Positions 16,699-25,344 of a stretch of DNA of 64,000 nucleotides are shown in pieces; the first letter of the stretch is position 1; every line of letters starts with the position of its first letter. Origin of the DNA: Peptoclostridium litorale DSM 5388 (lineage in GTDB: Bacteria; Bacillota; Clostridia; Peptostreptococcales; Peptostreptococcaceae); the NCBI RefSeq assembly GCF_900141635.1, contig NZ_FSRH01000014.1:1-64000 (forward strand), in the 5' to 3' direction. Under the pieces are notes generated by a model, which saw only the letters and a program-made list of their open reading frames with translations, was not told the DNA's origin and did not search any database. Made by a program: the position numbers and the translations under genes.

Positions 16699-17172
16699 AT
16701 GCCCAGTATTTTAGCTTTTTTCAACGAACCCAAAAAGGCTTACAACTGCCTAAGCGATGTAAGAAAAAACATCCCTAAGGATGCAAAGGCCTATACCGTC
16801 GCACAGCAGGAGTATTCGAAGGAAGAAAAGGATCTTGTGGCGACTAAAAAAACAGGCTTCAAAATAGCAACCAAAGTGGGCGGGTTTACAGGTCTTGTCA
16901 TTGGTATTTTGGTATCACTGGGTGTTTCAACGGAGCTTTTAAAATCATTGCCTCACCTTACCATGGTGATAATAACAGTGATAGCATTTGCCGCTTCCGG
17001 AAGCATAATAGGTCTTTTGGTGATGATGTACGCAAGGCATTTCAAAGATAAGAACAATTTTGACGTCGAACGGGGCAAGCTTATACTGATAGTTGAAAAT
17101 CCGGGGGATCAAAAGGAAGGCATAGTCGACATAATCCAAAAATATACTCCCGAAAAGGTTAAAGTGTATTAA
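16699..17172 (+). CDS. Small two-helix membrane protein of unknown function
   Basis: I do not recognise this 157-residue protein with confidence. An N-terminal soluble part (1-55, charged) is followed by two hydrophobic segments (about 57-75 and 85-110) rich in glycine, including GGFTGLVIGI and ASGSIIGLLV, resembling the glycine-zipper region of general-stress-type membrane proteins. The C-terminal 45 residues are soluble with a LILIVENPGD strand. A very strong GAGGGGGG site lies about 6 bases before the ATG. It is transcribed alone, divergent from yabE and convergent with tatD, and ends in a strong terminator. Confidence 0.75.
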   Translation: MPSILAFFNEPKKAYNCLSDVRKNIPKDAKAYTVAQQEYSKEEKDLVATKKTGFKIATKVGGFTGLVIGILVSLGVSTELLKSLPHLTMVIITVIAFAASGSIIGLLVMMYARHFKDKNNFDVERGKLILIVENPGDQKEGIVDIIQKYTPEKVKVY

Positions 17173-17196
17173 AAATTCATAACGAAACAGGAAAAC

Positions 17197-17243
17197 GACA
17201 AATAAAATGAGCGGTTGCAATGCATCCGCTCATTTTATTTGTC
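17197..17243. terminator. Bidirectional terminator, perfect 18-bp stem
   Basis: An 18-bp perfect inverted repeat (17197-17214 with 17226-17243) around an 11-base loop; the outer part is AT-rich so both strands read a T-rich 3-prime arm. It separates the convergent small membrane gene and tatD. Confidence 0.9.
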
Positions 17244-17267
17244 CTATATGCCTTTAATGCATGTATT

Positions 17268-18035
17268 CTAATCTATTCCAAAAAAATTCTTTGCATTTTC
17301 AGTTGTTATATCGCAAGCCTTTTCATATGACATTCCCTTTATCTGGGCTATCTTGTCAGCCACGTATTCAACCTTCGTAGGATCGTTTCTCTTTCCCCTG
17401 TAAGGATGTGGGGTAAGATACGGCGAGTCCGTCTCTATTAAAAGCCTTTCGATAGGAACCTCTCTTACCACAGCTTCCCCTTTTTTGTTGTTCTTGAAAG
17501 TCACAGGCCCAGCAATCGATATATAGCAGCCCATTTTCACATACTCCATAGCCATTTCAGCGCTTCCCGAGTAGCAGTGAAGCACGCATCCCGTCTCAGC
17601 CTTTTTGAACTTTTTTATAATTTCCATTGTATCGGCATGTGCATCCCTGTCATGGACTATTATCGGAAGATTCAGCTCGTTCGCAAGCTCTATTTGCATC
17701 CTGAAAAACTTCTTTTGTATATCCCTTGGCGAAAAATCGTAGTAGTAGTCAAGCCCTATCTCGCCTATTGCCACAACCTTTTGCGACTTTGCAAGCTCCC
17801 TGAGTACGTCTATTGAATCTTCGTCAAAGTCCTTGGCTTCGTGAGGGTGAACCCCAACTGCAGCGTATACAAAACTGTTTTCCTTTGCAAGCTTTATGGC
17901 CTGCACAGATGATGGTATGTCAACGGCCGGGTTTACAACATACTCCACCTTGCTCTCTTCTATTGCCTTTAAAATTTCCTGCCTGTCGGAGTCGAATTTT
18001 TCATCGGTTATATGCGCATGTGTGTCAAAAAGCAA
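17268..18035 (-). CDS. tatD: TatD-family metal-dependent deoxyribonuclease
   Basis: A 255-residue TIM-barrel hydrolase of the TatD/YabD family. The metal ligands are visible: THAH near the start, the GEIGLDYY motif (about 94), HDRDAH (about 128), HCYSG (about 155) and the ETDSPYLTP motif (about 203). It begins with TTG one base after the metG stop, using GAGGTG from inside the end of metG as ribosome site, so it is coupled to metG; the same metG-tatD pairing occurs in Bacillus. Confidence 0.94.
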   Translation of the reverse strand: MLFDTHAHITDEKFDSDRQEILKAIEESKVEYVVNPAVDIPSSVQAIKLAKENSFVYAAVGVHPHEAKDFDEDSIDVLRELAKSQKVVAIGEIGLDYYYDFSPRDIQKKFFRMQIELANELNLPIIVHDRDAHADTMEIIKKFKKAETGCVLHCYSGSAEMAMEYVKMGCYISIAGPVTFKNNKKGEAVVREVPIERLLIETDSPYLTPHPYRGKRNDPTKVEYVADKIAQIKGMSYEKACDITTENAKNFFGID

Positions 18036-19976
18036 TTAAGACACCTCGCATCCGTTTTCTATGTCTGAAACAGATACAAGCTCAAGCTTCGAGTCATCGT
18101 CATTGTAAGCCGCAAGTATCATTCCCTGGGACTCAACCCCTCTTAGCTTAACCGGCTTAAGATTACAAACCACTACCACGTTCTTTCCTTCAAGCTCTTC
18201 TGGCTTGTAGAATTTTGCTACTCCGGAAACTATCTGTCTTTCTTCGCTTCCAACCTGTATTTTAAAGACGAGAAGCTTGTCTGCCTTAGGGTGCTTAGAT
18301 GCCTCTTTTATAGTTCCCACTCTAAGCTCTATCTTTGCAAAGTCGTCTATTGTTATCTCTTCCTTGTGCTCTATAGGCTTTGCAGCTTCTTCCTTTGGCG
18401 TAAATATCTCCTCAAGCGCCTTAATCTCTTCTTCCACGTCAAGTCTTGGGAAAAGTATCTCTCCCTTTGAAACCACTGAACCTTCAGGCATCTTTCCAAA
18501 TTCCTTTACGCTCTCCCAGCTTAGTATGCCTTCCTGTCCCTTTATTCCAAGCTGATCGAATATCTTTCCTGAAGTAACATGCATAAGAGGGCTTATAAGA
18601 ACTCCTATCATTCTTATGGCCTCCCCAAGGTTGTAAAGCACAGTGTCAAGCTCATCTTTTTTGTCTTCCTCTTTTGCAAGGGCCCAAGGCATTGTCTCGT
18701 CTATATATTTGTTTGACCTTCTTACAAGTTTCCATATGCTTTCGAGCCCATCGCTGAACTGAAGCGCATTCATGGCCTTTTCAAACTCTATGTGAACTCC
18801 GTTTGCAACCGCCTTAAGCTCGTCATGGAATCCTCCAGATGCCTTTGGAGACGGCAGCTTTGAGTCACTATATTTTTGAATCATAGTCACAGTTCTGCTG
18901 ACAAGGTTTCCAAGGTCGTTTGCAAGGTCTGAATTCAGCCTTCCAAGGAAGTTTCTGTTAGTGTAGTTTCCGTCTTTTCCGAATGTAAATTCACGAAGCA
19001 GAAAATATTTAAGCGAGTCTATTCCGTATCTTTCTATGAGAGGTTCAGGATACACTATATTGCCCTTTGACTTTGACATCTTGTCGTCTCCAAACAGTAT
19101 CCAGCCGTGTCCGAATATCTGCTTTGGAAGAGGAAGATCTAGCGCCATAAGTATTGCAGGCCATATTATAGAGTGGAATCTCACTATTTCTTTTCCAACT
19201 ATGTGAACGTCTGCAGGCCAGTATTTATTGAAGTGGCTCTCGTCATCCGACATGTATCCAAGCGCTGTTATATAGTTGCAAAGCGCGTCAAGCCATACGT
19301 AGACAACGTGTTTTTCATCGAATGGAACCTTTATGCCCCAGTCGAATGTAGTTCTAGAAACGCAAAGGTCTTCAAGGTTTTCATTGAGGAAGTTGCTTAG
19401 CATTTCATTCTTTCTGGCTTCAGGGAAACAAAAATCAGGATTCTTTTCATAGTACTCTATAAGCCTGTCCTTGTAGTTTGACAGTTTAAAGAAGTACGCC
19501 TCTTCCTTTGCAAGTTGAGCCTCCCTGCCACAGTCAGGACACTTGTTTCCTTCAAGCAGCTGAGTCTCAGTCCAAAAGCTTTCGCAAGGAGTGCAGTACC
19601 ATCCCTCGTAATGAGACTTGTATATGTCTCCCTTTTCATAAAGCTTTTTGAATATCTTTTGCACTGCGTCCTTGTGCCTGTCCTCAGTAGTCCTTATGAA
19701 GTCGTCATAAGATATCTCCATAGTCTCCCAAAGCTTCTTTATGTCCTCTATCATTCCGTCCAGGTATTCCTTAGGCTGCATTCCCTTTCCTTCTGCAGTC
19801 TTTTGTATCTTTTGTCCGTGCTCGTCAGTTCCTGTAAGGAATCTCACGTCATATCCTGTAAATCTTTTGAATCTAGATATAGCATCCGCCGCCACTGTAG
19901 TGTATGTGTGGCCTATGTGAAGCTTTCCACTTGGATAGTATATCGGCGTAGTTACGTAAAAAGTCTTTCCGCTCAT
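18036..19976 (-). CDS. metG: Methionyl-tRNA synthetase
   Basis: Charges tRNA-Met. 646 residues: Rossmann domain with the HIGH motif (HIGHTYTT, about residue 21), a zinc knuckle with CTPC and CPDC (about 128-150), KMSKSKG (about 300), and a C-terminal tRNA-binding OB domain (from about 540, DFAKIELRVGTI). The frame is open 43 codons upstream through the T-box leader, but AAGGAGG lies 8 bases before the ATG at 19976 and the protein family begins here. Expression is governed by the T-box directly upstream, a methionine-specific antitermination switch. Confidence 0.97.
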   Translation of the reverse strand: MSGKTFYVTTPIYYPSGKLHIGHTYTTVAADAISRFKRFTGYDVRFLTGTDEHGQKIQKTAEGKGMQPKEYLDGMIEDIKKLWETMEISYDDFIRTTEDRHKDAVQKIFKKLYEKGDIYKSHYEGWYCTPCESFWTETQLLEGNKCPDCGREAQLAKEEAYFFKLSNYKDRLIEYYEKNPDFCFPEARKNEMLSNFLNENLEDLCVSRTTFDWGIKVPFDEKHVVYVWLDALCNYITALGYMSDDESHFNKYWPADVHIVGKEIVRFHSIIWPAILMALDLPLPKQIFGHGWILFGDDKMSKSKGNIVYPEPLIERYGIDSLKYFLLREFTFGKDGNYTNRNFLGRLNSDLANDLGNLVSRTVTMIQKYSDSKLPSPKASGGFHDELKAVANGVHIEFEKAMNALQFSDGLESIWKLVRRSNKYIDETMPWALAKEEDKKDELDTVLYNLGEAIRMIGVLISPLMHVTSGKIFDQLGIKGQEGILSWESVKEFGKMPEGSVVSKGEILFPRLDVEEEIKALEEIFTPKEEAAKPIEHKEEITIDDFAKIELRVGTIKEASKHPKADKLLVFKIQVGSEERQIVSGVAKFYKPEELEGKNVVVVCNLKPVKLRGVESQGMILAAYNDDDSKLELVSVSDIENGCEVS

Positions 19977-20022
19977 AATTTTTCCTCCTTTAATTACCCT
20001 CTTGTTTTCATGTCCAAAAAAT

Positions 20023-20290
20023 AAAAAAGCCCGCCCCAAAGAAGGGGCGAGCTGATGTTCTCGCGGTACCACCCTGTCTGCCTCGCTGCAACTCTGTGCG
20101 GGCATCTCTCGAGGACTTTAACGTGTCCAAATCCGTTCCACCCTAATCACAGTTCAGATGGAAGGCTCCGGGGCCATGTTCAGCATAGAGTTCCCTGCCG
20201 GCTTTCACCTTTTCCGGCTCTCTGCGAGGGTCTTTTTTGCCTACTCTTCCCATCAACGCCTGTTTCAAAATTGCTTCAAATTATGATTTA
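20023..20290 (-). promoter_or_regulatory. T-box leader (tRNA-Met sensing) of metG
   Basis: On the minus strand the T-box core GGGTGGTACCGCG is at 20062-20074. It precedes a 10-bp terminator (AGCTCGCCCC with GGGGCGGGCT, 20028-20053) followed by T6. Upstream is a Stem I region with the AAGGTGAAAGCCGGC segment and a specifier region with ATG at 20175-20177 (another ATG about ten bases earlier). Uncharged tRNA-Met should pair with both specifier and T-box and allow readthrough into metG-tatD. Confidence 0.93.
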
Positions 20291-20291
20291 A

Positions 20292-20320
20292 ATGTTATAT
20301 TATTTTTACCCCAGTGTCAA
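20292..20320 (-). promoter_or_regulatory. Promoter of the metG T-box leader
   Basis: On the minus strand TTGACA (20315-20320), 17 bases, TAACAT (20292-20297), just past the end of the HAD phosphatase gene. A TATAAC with 15-base spacing is an alternative -10. Confidence 0.65.
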
Positions 20321-20335
20321 TATGTCATGGGCATG

Positions 20336-20986
20336 TTATTTCATATCCATTATGTTTTCATCCACATACCTTATTATATCCGAAAAGTCTTCGAATGGAA
20401 CAAATTCTTTTCCCTGCTTTCCAAGCAGCACCGCAAGATCCCTCTTCGCAAACACTATGTCACCGTTTTTAGACGCGCACCTGTCAGAATAGCCATCACC
20501 TATGTATATCGAGGTGGATCCGCACTCTTTCAGCCCGTCTATTATATCCGTCTTGCAGTTTCCACAGGAACCGCAGTCCGGATTGTTGTTTGGAAAATAT
20601 GCCTTCATGCCGCCATTTTCAAACACTATGCTGTTTGCATAGTACCGTATGTGCAGCAGCCCGTTTTCACTGAGCACCGGTTCTATGAGCTTGTCGTATC
20701 CGTCGCTCACTATGTAAATATCCGCTCCCCTGCTCTCCATGAGCTGGGCGAATCTTTTGAAATTCGGGTCTATCTCCATGCTCCTCGCAAAGCTCTCAAG
20801 CTCTGGTTCGTCTATTTCTATAAGGTCGAGTATCATCTGGCTCAGCTGGGCGGCGCTGTACCTGCCTTCCTTCCACAGCCTTTCTATTTCCTGCCATCCG
20901 TCCCTTGCATACTTCCTTGTAAGCTCAACGCATGTGTCGTTTAATGTTATTGTCCCGTCAAAATCGCAAAACACCGTATATTTCAA
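20336..20986 (-). CDS. MtnX-like HAD-IB family phosphatase
   Basis: A 216-residue HAD hydrolase. Motif I FCDFDGTIT at the start carries the two catalytic aspartates, motif II is IVSDGYD (about 95), and motif IV is YIGDGYSDRCAS (about 163). Between them is a four-cysteine-like insert (PDCGSCGNCK, about 137) seen in MtnX-type phosphatases, which act on 2-hydroxy-3-keto-5-methylthiopentenyl phosphate in methionine salvage. Whether this enzyme works in that route is not shown; no other mtn genes are nearby. It starts with TTG, 6 bases after GGAGG, and stops just before the metG promoter. Confidence 0.85.
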   Translation of the reverse strand: MKYTVFCDFDGTITLNDTCVELTRKYARDGWQEIERLWKEGRYSAAQLSQMILDLIEIDEPELESFARSMEIDPNFKRFAQLMESRGADIYIVSDGYDKLIEPVLSENGLLHIRYYANSIVFENGGMKAYFPNNNPDCGSCGNCKTDIIDGLKECGSTSIYIGDGYSDRCASKNGDIVFAKRDLAVLLGKQGKEFVPFEDFSDIIRYVDENIMDMK

Positions 20987-21048
20987 ATATATCCTCCGTT
21001 CATACTGTCTTCTGTGTGAATTTGCCGCCGTTTCATATGATATAATAA

Positions 21049-21396
21049 TACCATATATTTTATCAGTTCATATCTGAAAATACGACTCCCGATTCCATAA
21101 AACATATTCACTATCACTTCACAAAAGATATAGACATAAGTACACTCGCAAAGATAGAGCACTATAATACGGGATATTACAGTGAGTGGTTCAAGAAAAA
21201 CATGTCCGTATCGGCCAAAGAGTATATACAGAGCCTTCGAATAGACAGGGCAAAGCAGCTTCTTTTGAATACTGACTTCAGCATACTCCAGATCGCTCAA
21301 TTGGTGGGCTACAGCCACAACTCGGCCCTCACACGGGTATTCAAGTCTTTTGAAGACATTACTCCGGCACAGTTCAGGCGTAATTTACGAAAATAG
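21049..21396 (+). pseudogene. Remnant of an AraC-family regulator (DNA-binding domain only)
   Basis: From 21049 an open frame without any usable start codon encodes a complete AraC-type double helix-turn-helix domain: DISTLAKIEHYNTGYYSEWFKK for the first, and SILQIAQLVGYSHNSALTRVFK with the closing TPAQFRR for the second. An in-frame TAA at 21046 and the missing N-terminal sensor domain show a 5-prime truncation. The internal ATG at 21202 would give only half of the domain and has no ribosome site. Its right neighbour, the EamA-type transporter, is also broken, suggesting one decayed regulator-transporter unit. Confidence 0.85.
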
Positions 21397-21461
21397 CAAT
21401 TCTTGAATTAAGCTTTATTTTCAAGTTCATTACGCTGTATTTGCACAGTGGTATTGACCAT

Positions 21462-21519
21462 ATAAAAAGGCATGTGAATAGCGGGACCGGTCCAGCCGGG
21501 TCACACCTCACATGCCTTT
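21462..21519 (-). terminator. Structured terminator after the EamA remnant
   Basis: A 12-bp perfect stem (21466-21477 with 21508-21519) encloses a second GC-rich stem; on the minus strand it ends in TTTTT. It fits the transcript of the broken EamA gene and also faces the AraC remnant. Confidence 0.75.
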
Positions 21520-21577
21520 GATGTATGCTCTTTGTAATTTTGAATCTTATCCAACACCATATTGTATTACAAGAATC

Positions 21578-22168
21578 CTATATGTTTTTGCCCCCGTCTC
21601 TAAATCTCAAATTCTGGGAAAGTATCCCCAGCACTATAAACATAAGTCCTACAATCGAGCTCATGAGTATCTCCTCTTTCAAGAAGCTGCAAAGAAATAT
21701 ATGAATACGCTTATTGTCTTGTCGAAATTATACTTTTTACCCATTATCGAAAATAGCGCAAACACAAATGCAGCACCCAGAGCCATTGCGTCTCCCTCAG
21801 TACTTGTCAAATTGAGCTGGACGAGGTTTCCCTTGGTTGTTATTACAATTATTCCAATGAAACTTATACATACACCTATGATTTTTCTCTGTGCCACCTT
21901 TTCTTTCAGTATTACAAACGCCAAGACAAGGACAAGTATAGGCCACGTATATGCAAGAATAAAACCTTCGGAAGCCGTAGTCATGCTGAGTGCGCCGTAA
22001 AGAAGCACATAATAGAGATAATTGCCCAAAAATCCCAACACATGCATAGAGCCGTATTCCCTTTTTCCGTATTTTCGAAGTTCCTTCACCTTCCCCTGGG
22101 CAATTAGCAGGACGCCGAGCACCAGTGTTGACAATATCGTGGAATACAGGTTTACATATGTTGTATAT
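21578..22168 (-). pseudogene. Remnant of an EamA/DMT-type transporter
   Basis: The frame from 22168 to 21679 encodes about five helices of a drug/metabolite transporter (from YVNLYSTILSTLVLG to IYFFAAS) but no N-terminal helices; an in-frame TGA stands just upstream. At 21680 the frame stops, and a shifted frame from 21685 to 21578 continues with FLKEEILMSSIVGLMFIVLGILSQ, which is the typical last helix of this family. Roughly three helices are therefore missing and a frameshift joins the ends. It is non-functional. A plus-strand frame over the same bases is only an antisense shadow. Confidence 0.85.
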
Positions 22169-22421
22169 CACTATGCAGTTACATTTGCCATAATAATTCT
22201 ATTGCATCGCCAAAATATATGTGATGAAGTTAAAAATGTATTGATATACGGTAAGCAATTATGATTCGGGGCATATATAATAACATTATCAGCAATATGA
22301 TGCTTTTTACTGCGGCGTCTTTATATCTGTAAAACATAGAATTTGATGGGATTTTCTCTTTATGGTATCGTCATCATTAACAGGAGTTTCACAATCACGA
22401 TTACAAAGGAGGCTGATTGCT

Positions 22422-23009
22422 TTGCCTAAGATAAAGCTTTGGACAAGACAAAACAGGGCAATACTAGAAATTCTCGAAAGAGATGGAGTTTACTATGCCA
22501 AAAAGGACGTGATACAGCAAAAATTCGGCGCATGCACCGATGTCGTGCTCAAGGCGTACAACTGGTATGTCCAAAAGGCCAAGACCCTGGTTCCCATGCC
22601 CGAAGGCTCCCAGTATCCCATATGGCTTTCGACATGCGAGGAATTCGGAATGAGGCTGACAGAGGACAATGTAATACTAGAGGTCGAAGTTGACAGTGAA
22701 AAGGCCCTCATATTCGACATGGACAAATGGAGCTATATAGTGAACTTCTGGTACCTTCCAAGAGACGACAATGACAAGGAAAATCACGAAATGGAACTCA
22801 AAAGATATGGGATATCAAACGAGGCCTCCATTTTCCTCAACAACTACCACCCGTTTTTAAGATCTAAAGTCGAAAAAAGCTGGGAGGGCCTATTTGACGA
22901 TGCCTTCAAGCTTTCCGACCTCACTGTGGCTACTCTTTGGGAGATAAGGAGCGAATGGATCACAAAAATCATAGAAAGCGAGGATGATATGGATGCGAGC
23001 TCAAAATAA
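22422..23009 (+). CDS. DUF3841-like protein, first of a tandem pair
   Basis: A soluble 195-residue protein with no signal peptide or membrane segment. I recognise the DUF3841-type pattern: an N-terminal LWTRQNRAILEILERDGVYYAKK stretch, an AYNWYVQKA helix, a PEGSQYPIWLS motif and a FYP/NYHPFLRSKVEKSW motif near the end. The family function is unknown. AAGGAGG lies 9 bases before a TTG at 22422, preferred over upstream in-frame codons because paralogues begin at this point. The next gene is a diverged copy and overlaps its end. Likely acquired; the neighbours differ from the conserved synteny. Confidence 0.75.
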   Translation: MPKIKLWTRQNRAILEILERDGVYYAKKDVIQQKFGACTDVVLKAYNWYVQKAKTLVPMPEGSQYPIWLSTCEEFGMRLTEDNVILEVEVDSEKALIFDMDKWSYIVNFWYLPRDDNDKENHEMELKRYGISNEASIFLNNYHPFLRSKVEKSWEGLFDDAFKLSDLTVATLWEIRSEWITKIIESEDDMDASSK

Positions 23010-23580
23010 AACGGTGACGCTTTACGCCTGCCAACGTCCCATAGTCTGGCAGACCATACAGTCAAAAGGGGTGTACCATGTGAAAAAGGAGTTCATAACC
23101 CAAAAATACCAGGAGTCAGCTAAGGTGTTCCTGCACGCATACAACTGGTTCGTATCAAACGCCGAAAAAATATCCCCAAGGCCAGAGGGAGCGGAATATG
23201 CTGTATGGGTGTTCACGGACCCCAAAATAGCAGAAGGCTTTTTGGGTGACTATTTCATGGTGCTTGAGGTTCCGCTTGAAAGTACAGTGTTTTTCGACAA
23301 GGGAGACTGGAACAAAGTCCTCAACATGGGATATATAGAAAACAGCAAGTCCGAAAAACTCTCTCACATGAAAGAGCTTGAAAAATACGGTATAAGGCAC
23401 GAATCGGAAGTTTTTTTAACTCCATTTTACCCCCAGTTCAAATCAAAAATACAAAAGAGCTGGCAGAAGCTCTTCAGGTTCGACTCCGAAATAAAAAAAT
23501 CAGGCGTAATCCCCCATCCAATGCAGGCTGCGATATGGGAGCTAAAAAAGGAGTGGATAAGGGAATACAGGGTTGTATAG
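22993..23580 (+). CDS. DUF3841-like protein, second of a tandem pair
   Basis: A 195-residue paralogue of the preceding gene, sharing the order of motifs: GVYHVKKEFI, AYNWFVSNAEK, PRPEGAEYAVWVF, LEKYGIRHESEVFLTPFYPQFKSKIQKSW. It overlaps the first gene by 17 bases, so translation is likely coupled. The start is uncertain: ATG at 22984 is too close to GCGAGG, ATG at 22993 is 9-10 bases away, and a GTG at 23014 would align best with the family start. Function unknown; a pair of similar soluble domains may form a heterodimer (inference). Confidence 0.7.
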   Translation: MRAQNKTVTLYACQRPIVWQTIQSKGVYHVKKEFITQKYQESAKVFLHAYNWFVSNAEKISPRPEGAEYAVWVFTDPKIAEGFLGDYFMVLEVPLESTVFFDKGDWNKVLNMGYIENSKSEKLSHMKELEKYGIRHESEVFLTPFYPQFKSKIQKSWQKLFRFDSEIKKSGVIPHPMQAAIWELKKEWIREYRVV

Positions 23581-23637
23581 CTGTCCTTTGTTAATAAAAT
23601 ACTTAATCCCTTAACCTCTTAAAATTTACTTTTTTTA

Positions 23638-23646
23638 TGTTATAAT
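23638..23646 (+). promoter_or_regulatory. Extended -10 promoter of pncB
   Basis: TGTTATAAT gives a perfect -10 with the upstream TG dinucleotide. The -35 region 17 bases before it (CTTAAA) is weak. About 70 bases of leader run to the pncB start. Confidence 0.6.
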
Positions 23647-23721
23647 TGTCTTGATGACATAGTATTAACATAGAAATAAAAAAATTATGCACTTTCATAA
23701 ATTTTAAAAAGGACGGTAATT

Positions 23722-25155
23722 ATGAGAAATCTAACCCTGCTTACAGATCTTTATCAGCTTACTATGATGAACGGATACCTTAACGAAGGGCTTCACGAAG
23801 ACGTTGTGGTATTTGACATGTTCTTCAGGCAAAATCCGTCTGCCGGCGGGTATACTATAGTGTGCGGAATAGAGCAGCTTGTGGACTACATAAAAAACCT
23901 CAAATTTGAAGATGACGACATACAGTATCTAAAGAGTCTGGGAGTTTTTTCTGACGAGTTTCTTCAAATGCTAAAAAACTTCGAGTTCACTGGAGACATA
24001 TATTCAGTGGAGGAGGGAACTTTCATGTTCCCAAACGAGCCCATAGTGAGAGTCAAGGCCCCTATATTCGAGGCCCAGCTTATAGAGACGACTCTTCTGA
24101 ACATAATAAACTTCCAGTCCCTGATAGCCACAAAGGCTTCAAGAGTGTGCAACGCAGCCCAGGGAGACCCTGTGCTCGAATTCGGACTTAGAAGGGCCCA
24201 AGGGCCTGATGCTGGAATCTACGGTGCAAGGGCGGCCGTAATAGGGGGATGCACAGGAACTGCAAACGTGCTCGCTGGAAAGATGTTTGACATTCCCGTT
24301 GTAGGCACTCACGCCCACAGCTGGGTTCAAAAATTCAATTCCGAATACGAAGCATTCGCGGCATATGCAAAGTCTTATCCTGAAAAAGCCCTTCTCCTAG
24401 TGGACACTTATGACGTACTTGGCAGCGGTGTCCCAAATGCAATCCGTGTTTTTGACGAAATAAGCGCAAAGGGATACAATCCCCTTGGAATAAGAATAGA
24501 CTCGGGCGACCTTGCTTATCTTTCCAAAAAAGCGCACTCAATGCTTTCAGCTGCGGGATATGAAAACGTATCCATAACCGCTTCCAACGACTTGAATGAA
24601 TACAAGATACTCGAACTTAAAAACCTAGGAGCTAAAATAAATTCATGGGGCGTCGGAACAAAGCTCATAACTTCAAGCGACTGGCCCTCTCTTGGTGGAG
24701 TGTACAAGCTCAGCGCCGCCCAAGAAGACGGACATCTGGTTCCTAAAATAAAGATATCTGAAGATCCTGAAAAGATAAACAACCCTGGATATAAAAAGGT
24801 TTTAAGGATATATGGAAGCAATAATATGGCCGAAGCCGACGTTATAGCCCTTGACGATGAGAAAATAGACGGAAGGGAGCCCCTTACGATATTCCACCCT
24901 GTATACAACTGGAAGAAAAAAACTTTTACAAACTATCGCGTAAAAGAACTTTTAAAACCCCTTTTCATAGGCGGAAAATGCGTACATGAGCAAAAAAGCG
25001 TAATGGAAATAAGGCAGTTCTGCAAGGATGAGCTTCAGACTTTATGGCCTCAGTACAAGAGGATAACATCTCCAGAGTCGTACAAGGTTGACCTTTCAGA
25101 AAAACTCTGGCTTTTGAAAAGTCATATGCTCAGCGAAATTAAAACGCCACAGTAA
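23722..25155 (+). CDS. pncB: Nicotinate phosphoribosyltransferase
   Basis: Converts nicotinate and PRPP to nicotinate mononucleotide in NAD salvage. 477 residues beginning LLTDLYQLTMMNGY, the hallmark of the family. The active-site region GTHAHSW (about 195) carries the phospho-histidine-type motif; LLVDTYDVLGSG (about 223) and GIRIDSGDLAYLS (about 250) bind the phosphoribosyl group. AAGGACGG lies 6 bases ahead of the ATG. Transcribed alone from an extended -10 promoter, ended by a 13-bp hairpin terminator. Confidence 0.95.
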   Translation: MRNLTLLTDLYQLTMMNGYLNEGLHEDVVVFDMFFRQNPSAGGYTIVCGIEQLVDYIKNLKFEDDDIQYLKSLGVFSDEFLQMLKNFEFTGDIYSVEEGTFMFPNEPIVRVKAPIFEAQLIETTLLNIINFQSLIATKASRVCNAAQGDPVLEFGLRRAQGPDAGIYGARAAVIGGCTGTANVLAGKMFDIPVVGTHAHSWVQKFNSEYEAFAAYAKSYPEKALLLVDTYDVLGSGVPNAIRVFDEISAKGYNPLGIRIDSGDLAYLSKKAHSMLSAAGYENVSITASNDLNEYKILELKNLGAKINSWGVGTKLITSSDWPSLGGVYKLSAAQEDGHLVPKIKISEDPEKINNPGYKKVLRIYGSNNMAEADVIALDDEKIDGREPLTIFHPVYNWKKKTFTNYRVKELLKPLFIGGKCVHEQKSVMEIRQFCKDELQTLWPQYKRITSPESYKVDLSEKLWLLKSHMLSEIKTPQ

Positions 25156-25190
25156 ATATATTTATAATTTTCACTAGAATATATTTTTCA

Positions 25191-25228
25191 GCAAAAAGAC
25201 GGGACGCCTTAAATACCCGTCTTTTTGC
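25191..25228 (+). terminator. Terminator after pncB
   Basis: GCAAAAAGACGGG (25191-25203) pairs perfectly with 25216-25228, with T5 inside the 3-prime arm, 36 bases past the pncB stop. Confidence 0.88.
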
Positions 25229-25301
25229 ATTTCCCAAAAAAGTAAATACCCTCACAGTCCTCTAGTGGCACAATTTTTTATGCCAAATTTCAAAAATAAT
25301 G

Positions 25302-25330
25302 TTGACTTTTATTCCCAGCACTGTTATTAT
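25302..25330 (+). promoter_or_regulatory. Promoter of abrB
   Basis: TTGACT (25302-25307), 17 bases, TATTAT (25325-25330). Transcription should begin near 25337. Confidence 0.8.
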
Positions 25331-25344
25331 TTTATTAGATGAAA

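Noticed and set aside
21202-21396. A functional 64-residue HTH protein from the internal ATG
   Set aside because: The ATG cuts through the first helix-turn-helix and lacks a ribosome site, while in-frame homology extends far upstream; it is a truncated remnant.
21512-22000. A 162-codon plus-strand frame opposite the EamA remnant
   Set aside because: The minus strand carries recognisable transporter helices; the plus frame shows no family pattern.
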